A stretch of DNA of 64,000 nucleotides from JAKOUY01 sp037045185 (GTDB taxonomy: Bacteria; Actinomycetota; Acidimicrobiia; Acidimicrobiales; Ilumatobacteraceae): positions 62,001-126,000 of the forward strand of contig JBAOHQ010000010.1 of assembly GCA_037045185.1 (NCBI GenBank), read 5' to 3'. The position numbers and the translations under genes were made by a program. Below the pieces are notes generated by a model. That model was not told where the DNA came from. It ran no database searches and saw only the letters and a program-made list of their open reading frames with translations. Shown piece after piece: positions 55,184 to 64,000 of this stretch. The stretch's first letter is position 1; each line of letters starts with the position of its first letter.

Positions 55184-55860
55184 CAGTCGTACACCCCACG
55201 CGTCTGGTCACGCACGATCACGCCGCGGTCGAGCTGGATGACCCGCTTGCGCATCTGGTTGACGATGCGCTGGTCATGGGTGGCCATCACCACGGTGGTC
55301 CCGGTCTTGTTGATCCGGTCGAGCAGGCGCATGATGCCCTCGCCGGTGCCGGGGTCGAGGTTCCCGGTGGGCTCGTCGGCCAGCAGGATCAACGGGCGGT
55401 TGACGAAGGCCCTGGCGATCGACACCCGCTGCTGCTCGCCACCGGAGAGCTGGTGGGGGAAGCGGTCGCCCTTGTCCTCCAGCTGGACCAGTTCGAGCAC
55501 CTGAGGCACCTGCTGGCGGATCACCTGCTTGGGCTTGCCGATCACCTCCAGGGCGAAGGCGACGTTCTCGAACACCGTCTTGTTCAACAACAGCTTGTAG
55601 TCCTGGAACACGTTGCCGAGCTTGCGGCGCAGCTCTGGCACCTTGTTGTTCGGCATCTCGACGATGTTCCGCCCGGCGACCCAGACCCCACCCTTCTCCG
55701 GGCGTTCCTGGCGGTTCATCAGCCGCAGCAGCGTGCTCTTGCCAGAACCAGAGGGACCCACCAGGAAGACGAACTCGGCCTTGTTGATCTCGAAGGAAGC
55801 GTCGCGTAGCGCCGTGACGTCGGTCGAGTAGGTCTTGGTGACGTTGTCGATGCGGATCAC
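55183..55860 (-). CDS. ftsE: Cell division ATP-binding protein FtsE
   Basis: 225 residues from GTG 55860. ABC ATPase with Walker A GPSGSGKST, Q-loop VFQDYKLL, signature LSGGEQQRVSIARAF, Walker B LLADEPTGNLDP and H-loop MATHDQRI. Partner of FtsX. Preceded by about 100 bp containing no gene before prfB. Confidence 0.97.
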   Translation of the reverse strand: MIRIDNVTKTYSTDVTALRDASFEINKAEFVFLVGPSGSGKSTLLRLMNRQERPEKGGVWVAGRNIVEMPNNKVPELRRKLGNVFQDYKLLLNKTVFENVAFALEVIGKPKQVIRQQVPQVLELVQLEDKGDRFPHQLSGGEQQRVSIARAFVNRPLILLADEPTGNLDPGTGEGIMRLLDRINKTGTTVVMATHDQRIVNQMRKRVIQLDRGVIVRDQTRGVYD

Positions 55861-55962
55861 TTCAGCTCTCTCTGTTCGGTCGCGCCCGAAGGCGCGTGCC
55901 AGCCCGCTGCTCCGCCCGGAACCGGGCCAGGCTATCGGCACAACCTGGCGGTGGGATATCGC

Positions 55963-57066
55963 CTACTGCTCGGTCTGGCGGCGGCGCCAGGCGAGGTAGC
56001 CCTCCATGAAGGCGTCGAGATCACCGTCGAGCACCGTGGCGACCTGGCTCGACTCGACCTCGGTGCGCAGGTCCTTGACCATCTGGTAGGGCTGCAGCAC
56101 GTAGGAGCGGATCTGGCTGCCCCAGCCCACCTGGGCCTGGCGGCCGGCAATGCGATCCAGCTCGGCCTCGCGCTCCTCGTCGATCCTCGCCGCGATCATC
56201 GTGCGCAGGCGGTTCATCGCCTTCTCGCGGTTCTGCAGCTGGCTGCGCTCCTCCTGGCTGCTGGCCACCAGCCCGGTGGGCTCGTGAATCAGACGGACCG
56301 CCGAGGAGGTCTTGTTGACGTGCTGGCCGCCGGCGCCGCTGGCCCGGAAGACCTCCATGCGGATGTCGCTCTCGTTGACGTCGACGTCCGGGTCGTCCAG
56401 CACCGGCCAGACCTGCACGGCGGCAAAGCTGGTCTGGCGGCGGCCCTGGTTGTCGAACGGGCTGATCCGCACCAGCCGGTGGGTCCCCCGCTCACTGGTC
56501 ATCAGCCCGTACGCGTAGCGCCCGGTCAGGGTGAATTCGGCGGACAGGATCCCGGCCTCGGTCCCCTCGCTGACGCCGTCGACCTCGAAGCCGAAGCCGC
56601 GCCGCTCGGCCCACCGGCCGTACATCCGCAGCAGCATCTCGCTCCAGTCCTGGGCGTCGACCCCGCCGTCTTTGGCGTTGATCTGGACGATGCAGTCGGC
56701 CTCGTCGTGCTCCCCGGTGAACAGGCTGCGCAGATCGAGCTGGTCGAGCGATGCCGAGATGGAGCGGATGCCCTCGGCGATCTCAGGCTCCTGGGACTCG
56801 TCGTCCTCTTCCCGGGCCAGTTCGTGGAGGACCTCGGTGTCGTCGGTCTGCGAGGTCAGCGCGTCGAACAGGTCGATGTCGGTCTTGATCGCCGCGTACT
56901 CACCGGTGACCTTCTTGGCGTGGTCCTGGTCGTCCCACAGATCCGGGCGGGCGACCTCGTGCTCCAGCTCGGAGAGCCGGGCCCGGTTGGCCTCGACCTT
57001 CAGGTACGCCGACGCCTCGCCGAGGCGGCGGCGCAGTTCCTTGAGGTCGTCGGAGAAGTCACGCAT
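55963..57066 (-). CDS. prfB: Peptide chain release factor 2
   Basis: 367 residues, reading UAA and UGA stop codons. The SPF codon-recognition tripeptide is at 202-204 and the catalytic GGQ at 246-248. The frame is continuous from ATG 57066, so the autoregulatory +1 frameshift of many bacteria is absent, as usual in actinobacteria. It starts 9 bp after the secA stop. Confidence 0.97.
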   Translation of the reverse strand: MRDFSDDLKELRRRLGEASAYLKVEANRARLSELEHEVARPDLWDDQDHAKKVTGEYAAIKTDIDLFDALTSQTDDTEVLHELAREEDDESQEPEIAEGIRSISASLDQLDLRSLFTGEHDEADCIVQINAKDGGVDAQDWSEMLLRMYGRWAERRGFGFEVDGVSEGTEAGILSAEFTLTGRYAYGLMTSERGTHRLVRISPFDNQGRRQTSFAAVQVWPVLDDPDVDVNESDIRMEVFRASGAGGQHVNKTSSAVRLIHEPTGLVASSQEERSQLQNREKAMNRLRTMIAARIDEEREAELDRIAGRQAQVGWGSQIRSYVLQPYQMVKDLRTEVESSQVATVLDGDLDAFMEGYLAWRRRQTEQ

Positions 57067-57075
57067 CGCATCGGC

Positions 57076-59865
<2,790 letters not shown>

Positions 59866-59987
59866 GCGACGTTCGAGCCTACCTGCCGGGGCCAACGACC
59901 CGCCTGGCGGTGGCCGGTCGGAACTGGTCGCCTGCACCGTGCGGAACTACGCTGGGCGGTGCCGAACGCTCACGAGGAGGTTCATCC

Positions 59988-60836
59988 ATGGGAACCCGGA
60001 TCTACGCCCAGATCATCTACACCGAGGAGCACCCGGGCTTCAGCACCGAGGGGTACGCGGTCATGAATCGGGCCATGGAGCAGGTGTATCGCACGGTGTT
60101 GCACCCCGACACCGAGGTCGAGGTGCGCTTCGTCCCCCGCTCCACCTTCTACACGTCGCACCTCTACCTGGAGATGCTGAACAACGTCGGGCTGGTCGAA
60201 GGCATCATCCGCGGCGAGGAGGAGGGCTACGACGTCGCCTTCATCCGCTGCGGCAACGACCCGGCGGTGCGCGAGGCCCGCGAGACCGTGGCGATGCCGG
60301 TGGTGGGGATCACCGAGGCGGCGATGCACCTGGCCTGCCAACTGGGCTCGAAGTTCGCCGTCATCGGGGTGGATGCCAAGTCCCAACCGATCGTCGAGCG
60401 CAACATCCGCCTGTTCGGGCTGGAGAACCGGGCCATCGCCTACCGGCCGGTGCGCATGCCCACCCGCGCCGACTGGATGGAGACCCTGATGCAGGGGCCG
60501 CGCTGGTTCAGCGACATGGACTTCGTGCGCGACACGGTCGCCCCCGCGTTCGACGAGGTCGCCCGGCGCTGCATCGACGACGGCGCCGAAGTCATCGTCA
60601 CCGGCTGCGCGATGTACGCGGCCTTCACCCTCGCCGGCCACAACCAGGTCAGCGGCACCGTGGTGCCCATCGTCGAGAGCGTCGCCGTTGGGATGAAGCA
60701 GGCCGAGATGCTCGGCGACCTGCGACGGACCCTCGGGATCTCCACCAGCAAGCACCTCACCTACCAGACCTACCTCACCCCGGAGATGCGCAGCGGGCTG
60801 ACCGCTCCGTTCACCGCCCAGCCCGTCGTGGCCTGA
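59988..60836 (+). CDS. Asp/Glu/hydantoin racemase-family protein
   Basis: 282 residues from ATG 59988 with GAGGAGG. Two cysteines sit at the racemase active-site positions (FIRCGNDP and VTGCAMYAAF), with GITEAAMHLACQLGSKFAVIGVD and PIVESVAVGMKQAEML between. The family covers hydantoin racemase, maleate isomerase and aryl-malonate decarboxylase; the substrate is not clear. It precedes an acyl-CoA synthetase by 14 bp, so a substrate that is isomerised and then activated is possible. Confidence 0.82.
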   Translation: MGTRIYAQIIYTEEHPGFSTEGYAVMNRAMEQVYRTVLHPDTEVEVRFVPRSTFYTSHLYLEMLNNVGLVEGIIRGEEEGYDVAFIRCGNDPAVREARETVAMPVVGITEAAMHLACQLGSKFAVIGVDAKSQPIVERNIRLFGLENRAIAYRPVRMPTRADWMETLMQGPRWFSDMDFVRDTVAPAFDEVARRCIDDGAEVIVTGCAMYAAFTLAGHNQVSGTVVPIVESVAVGMKQAEMLGDLRRTLGISTSKHLTYQTYLTPEMRSGLTAPFTAQPVVA

Positions 60837-60850
60837 TCCCAAGGAGTTCC

Positions 60851-62437
60851 ATGCCCTCCCGTCACATCCACCTGGCCGACCTGATCGAGGCGATGGCCGA
60901 CTCGATCCCCGATCGGGTGGCCCTGATCACCAGCCAGACGCAGCGGACCTACGCCGAACTCGACGATCGGGCGACGCGCCTGGCCAACCACCTCGCCCAG
61001 CAGGGGATCGGCGCCGGAGACCACGTCGCCATCCACGCGATGAACTGCGTCGAGTGGGTGGAGGCGTTCTACGCCTGCTTCAAGCTGCGCGCCGTCCCGG
61101 TGAACGTCAACTACCGCTACGTCGAGGGCGAGCTGCGGTACCTGTACGACAACTCCGATGCCAAGGCGGTGATCGTCGCCCCAGACTTCGTCGACGCGGT
61201 CGCCAAGGTGGCCGACGCACTCCCCCAACTCCGCCACCAACTGGTCATCGGGCCGGACTACGAGGCCGCGCTGGCCGCAGCCTCGCCACAGCGCAACTTC
61301 GCCGAACGGTCCGAGGACGACATCTACCTGGTGTACACCGGCGGCACCACCGGTATGCCCAAGGGCGTGATGTGGCGCAACGAGGACATCATCATCGGCG
61401 CGCTGAACGCCTACCGCCAGGGTGCGCCGATCCCCAGCGTGGACGCGCTCGCCGAGCAGGCGACGCAGATGCCCATGGTGTTCAGTTCGATGGCCATGGG
61501 GCCGATGATGCACGGCGGGTGCCAGTGGGCGATGGGCAACCTGCACGTCATCGGCGGCACGTTCGTGCTGTACAGCGAGCCGAAGTTCAACGCCTACCAG
61601 GCGCTGGAGTTGGCGGCGCGCACCCGGGCGATGTCGGTCACCACGATGGGCGACGCCATGGCGCGCCCGATCGCCGAGGCCCTGGCCGACCCGGACCGAC
61701 CCGACTGGGACCTCAGCGGGCTGAAGATCCTGTCCAACGGCGCCGCGCCCTTGTCCGCCGCGGTGCGCGAGCAGATCGTCGCCGCCGTACCCGGGATCAC
61801 GATCAGCGACGGCTACGGATCGTCGGAGACGGGCTCCACCGGGATGAAGGTGGACCAGGGGGAAACCCACGCCGCGCCCCGCTTCAACACCGGCCCGAAC
61901 ACCCAGGTGCTCGACGAGAACTTCGAGCCGTGCCCGGTGGGCGTCACCGGCGTGCTGGCCACCACCGGCCACATCCCGCTCGGCTACTACAAGGACCCGG
62001 AGAAGACGGCGACGACCTTCCCCACCGTCGAGGGCCGGCGGTGGGTGATCTCGGGTGATTTCGCCCGCCGGGAGGAGGACGGCACGGTCAGCGTGCTGGG
62101 CCGCGGCTCGGTGTCCATCAACTCCGGCGGGGAGAAGATCCACCCCGAGGAGGTGGAGGCGGCGCTGCTGAAGCACCCCGACATCTTCGACGTCGTCGTG
62201 GTGGGGACACCCAACGAGCGCTGGGGCCAGCAGGTGACGGCCCTGGTCCAGATGCGCGCCGGCGCGACCCTGTCGCCTGCCGACATCCGTGACCATTGCC
62301 GCGGCCTGATCGCCGACTACAAGGCGCCCAAGGAGGTGTTGTTCGTGGACGCAGCCCCACGCACACCGGTGGGCAAGTCCGACTACAAGGTGGCCAAGGA
62401 GATGGCGCTGCGGATGCTCGGGCTGGCGCCGGCCTGA
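60851..62437 (+). CDS. AMP-dependent acyl-CoA synthetase (FadD3-like)
   Basis: 528 residues from ATG 60851 with AAGGAG. ANL motifs: VYTGGTTGMPKGVMW, DGYGSSETGS, SGDFARREEDGTVSVLGRGSVSINSGGEKIHPEEVEAAL and the lysine in TPVGKSDYKVAKEMAL. Activates a carboxylic acid with ATP and CoA. Sequence style matches long-chain or steroid-side-chain synthetases of actinobacteria. Operon with the racemase-like gene. Confidence 0.9.
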   Translation: MPSRHIHLADLIEAMADSIPDRVALITSQTQRTYAELDDRATRLANHLAQQGIGAGDHVAIHAMNCVEWVEAFYACFKLRAVPVNVNYRYVEGELRYLYDNSDAKAVIVAPDFVDAVAKVADALPQLRHQLVIGPDYEAALAAASPQRNFAERSEDDIYLVYTGGTTGMPKGVMWRNEDIIIGALNAYRQGAPIPSVDALAEQATQMPMVFSSMAMGPMMHGGCQWAMGNLHVIGGTFVLYSEPKFNAYQALELAARTRAMSVTTMGDAMARPIAEALADPDRPDWDLSGLKILSNGAAPLSAAVREQIVAAVPGITISDGYGSSETGSTGMKVDQGETHAAPRFNTGPNTQVLDENFEPCPVGVTGVLATTGHIPLGYYKDPEKTATTFPTVEGRRWVISGDFARREEDGTVSVLGRGSVSINSGGEKIHPEEVEAALLKHPDIFDVVVVGTPNERWGQQVTALVQMRAGATLSPADIRDHCRGLIADYKAPKEVLFVDAAPRTPVGKSDYKVAKEMALRMLGLAPA

Positions 62438-62492
62438 TCGCCGCCACCGACCACTGGCACCGCCAAGCGGTCGGGTTCGCCCAACCACGCGA

Positions 62493-62526
62493 CACGGCCC
62501 GCCCCGGGCTGCCGGGGCGGGCCGTG
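62493..62526. terminator. Bidirectional terminator hairpin
   Basis: A perfect 15-bp stem (62493-62507 with 62512-62526) and GCTG loop between the convergent acyl-CoA synthetase and substrate-binding protein genes. There is no long T-run, but the GC-rich stem and position fit. Confidence 0.75.
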
Positions 62527-62544
62527 GCCGTTCACACCGTCAGG

Positions 62545-63969
62545 TCATTGATCCCGTGTGGGATCGATCCCCGGCGTCGGATCGCCGAAGTTGCCCTCGA
62601 TATGGGTGGACCCGTCGGCGCCGTCACAGTGGAAGCCGCTGCCGTTGTCGTCGGCCGAGCCGATCTCGGGGTACAGGCGCGTCCACTTGCCGTCCTTGAT
62701 CGTCATCAGCAGACCGCAGGTCGGTGGCAGGTTCTGACCGGGATTGGTCTCGGCTTGCAGCCCACCGGCCGTCCACGACGTGATCTTCTTGCCCGCTGCC
62801 AGCACGCACTCGCGCTCCAGCACGTTGTTGTTGGCGTCGAGGCAGTCGTTGGCGGCAACCACGAACAGCAGGAAGGCCGAGGTGGCCTGCAAGCCCAGCC
62901 CAGCCTTGTTCCCGGTCGGGTTGAACTTCGCCATCATGTCGAGGTAGCTCTTCATCGCCGGCTGATCCGGCTCCTCGAAGGGGACGAACGCGTTGCGGGC
63001 AACCGCGCCCTCGGTGGCTTGAGCATCGCCCTCGGCCACCAGCGACTCGGTGTACAACGATCCCTCCAGCAAGACGAGCTCGGGGACGAAGCCGATCTCG
63101 CGCATCGCCTTGAAGAGCCCGATCACGGTGGCCGCGGAACCGGCCACGGTCACCATGCCGACGTTCTTGTCCTTCATCCGCTGGGCGAAGGGGGCCCAGT
63201 TGGCCTCGCCTGCCGGGTTGGTGGGGATCTCGTCGACCACGGTGTAGCCGCCGATTGCCGCCATCTGCGCCTTGTACATGTCCTTCTGCACGATCGTGGT
63301 GCCGAAGTCGGTGTACACGATGGCCGTGCGGGTGATGGCGTCGGGATGGGTCTTCTTGGCCCACTGCAGCCACGACGCCGGCTTGTCGTTCAGCGGGTTC
63401 GGCATCGGCTCGACCTTGGCGTTGTTCATGGCCGCGGCGGCCGTGACGCTGTAGCCGGCGAAGTTGACCATCTTGCACTCGTGGAACCGCGGGAACATCT
63501 GATCGTCGAACACGTACCCTCCGCCGACCATGGCAAACGCCTCGGCGCAGGCCTTCTCGATCGCCACGGGAACCTCGAACAACTTGCCGTCGAGGTCGAC
63601 GATCTCGATGGGCAGGCCGCGGATGCCGCCCTGTTCATTGCACCACCCGGCGAACGCGACCGCCGCGTCGTACATGTCGGGGTTCAGCGAACGCGCCGCG
63701 TAGCCCTTGTCGGTGGCCACGCCGAGCTTCAGCGCGGCGCCGCCGTTCTGCCCCTCGGCGATCGTGGGCACACCCTGGTCGGTGGCCGGGCCGCACGGAC
63801 TGGGCATGGTGCCGAAATGCGGTCCCTCCGGGACGGCTGCAGCGGTGCCCGCGGCGGCCGTCGAGCCGGCCGCGGGTGTGGTGGGTGGCGTGGTCGCTCC
63901 AGCGGTGCCCACCCCGGCGAGGGACAGGACCGCGCCGAGGGCGACGGATACCGTGAATGTGTGTCGCAT
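62545..63969 (-). CDS. ABC transporter substrate-binding protein, branched-chain amino acid type
   Basis: 474 residues from ATG 63969 (AGGAGAGC upstream); ATG 63990 is an alternative. A signal peptide (about 1-27) without a clear lipobox and a Thr/Ala-rich linker precede a type 1 periplasmic-binding fold: LKLGVATDKGY, GWCNEQGGIRGLPIEIVDLDGK, GYTVVDEIPTNPAGEANWAPFAQRMKDKNVGMVTVAGSA. Six or more cysteines suggest disulfides. Ligand unknown; the related Liv-type proteins bind amino acids or small acids. No permease gene is in the window. Confidence 0.85.
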   Translation of the reverse strand: MRHTFTVSVALGAVLSLAGVGTAGATTPPTTPAAGSTAAAGTAAAVPEGPHFGTMPSPCGPATDQGVPTIAEGQNGGAALKLGVATDKGYAARSLNPDMYDAAVAFAGWCNEQGGIRGLPIEIVDLDGKLFEVPVAIEKACAEAFAMVGGGYVFDDQMFPRFHECKMVNFAGYSVTAAAAMNNAKVEPMPNPLNDKPASWLQWAKKTHPDAITRTAIVYTDFGTTIVQKDMYKAQMAAIGGYTVVDEIPTNPAGEANWAPFAQRMKDKNVGMVTVAGSAATVIGLFKAMREIGFVPELVLLEGSLYTESLVAEGDAQATEGAVARNAFVPFEEPDQPAMKSYLDMMAKFNPTGNKAGLGLQATSAFLLFVVAANDCLDANNNVLERECVLAAGKKITSWTAGGLQAETNPGQNLPPTCGLLMTIKDGKWTRLYPEIGSADDNGSGFHCDGADGSTHIEGNFGDPTPGIDPTRDQ

Positions 63970-64000
63970 TGCTCTCCTTCGTGTCGTCATCGAACCTTCA

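Noticed and set aside
55963..57066. Programmed +1 frameshift in prfB
   Set aside because: The reading frame is continuous from start to stop with no internal UGA near codon 25.
60851..62437. MenE (o-succinylbenzoate-CoA ligase), also considered for 21783-23411
   Set aside because: Both are longer than typical MenE, sit with fatty-acid or racemase genes and resemble FadD-type synthetases.

Overview
The window is one continuous stretch of high-GC chromosome (I estimate close to 70% G+C by eye) from an actinobacterium. The evidence is the LysM gene divergent from lexA and followed by nrdR (the chiZ-lexA-nrdR order of mycobacteria), LexA boxes of the GAAC-N4-GTTC type, a menaquinone pathway, F420 genes (cofE and a luciferase-like oxidoreductase), a group 2 truncated haemoglobin, ftsE/ftsX/prfB/secA in a row and many acyl-CoA dehydrogenases. 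The gene mix suits an environmental member of the class Acidimicrobiia, but that placement is inference. No plasmid or phage backbone is visible; one small tRNA-associated island is present.

Layout. 1-14 kb: haem-degrading monooxygenase-like protein, a RibD-type reductase, nrdR and a LysM protein facing lexA across a region packed with SOS boxes, then a tightly overlapped minus-strand run dapC-hflX-dapF-miaA-miaB-VOC protein-recA, with another SOS box upstream of recA. 14.0-17.2 kb: tRNA-His, tRNA-Lys and a ~3 kb island bounded by a duplicated tRNA-Lys 3' end; it carries an integrase remnant, a DUF433/DUF5615 toxin-antitoxin pair and four small unknown genes. 17.3-24.7 kb: MaoC-like hydratase, panB, an ECF sigma factor with a putative peptidoglycan-binding anti-sigma partner, a DUF3291-GNAT fusion, a luciferase-like oxidoreductase, an acyl-CoA synthetase and an acyl-CoA dehydrogenase.

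24.7-30.2 kb holds most of menaquinone synthesis: menG-menF on plus, menD convergent to them, menH divergent from menD, and menA. menB lies separately at 50.6 kb; menC and menE are not in the window. 30.2-36.6 kb: SDR, CNNM/CBS protein, ybeY, phoH, metallo-beta-lactamase protein, superoxide dismutase and surE. 36.6-44.2 kb: two pairs of acyl-CoA dehydrogenases, an SDR and an enoyl-CoA hydratase, suggesting degradation of CoA-linked acyl or steroid-like substrates; a membrane glycosyltransferase-like gene interrupts the series. 44.2-52.3 kb: branched-chain 2-oxoacid dehydrogenase E1alpha/E1beta/E2, psuG, a GDPD-like protein, cofE, menB and a TrmH-family methyltransferase. 52.3-64 kb: nucleotidyltransferase, glbO, an AbiEi/DUF559 gene enclosed by two matching nested palindromes, ftsX, ftsE, prfB, secA, then a racemase-like gene, an acyl-CoA synthetase and an ABC substrate-binding protein.

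Two things run through the window. First, about twenty conserved genes, including the essential or near-essential panB, dapF's neighbours miaA and hflX, menD and recA, are split by single-base shifts, nearly all equivalent to one extra base. I read these as sequence errors and annotate each gene over its full span. Second, several unrelated short repeats (24-51 bp, tandem or palindromic) sit at or over the 3' ends of genes. The best candidate for something undescribed is the palindrome-flanked AbiEi/DUF559 cassette at 53.3-54.2 kb, where the two 51-bp elements differ by a paired substitution that preserves base pairing.
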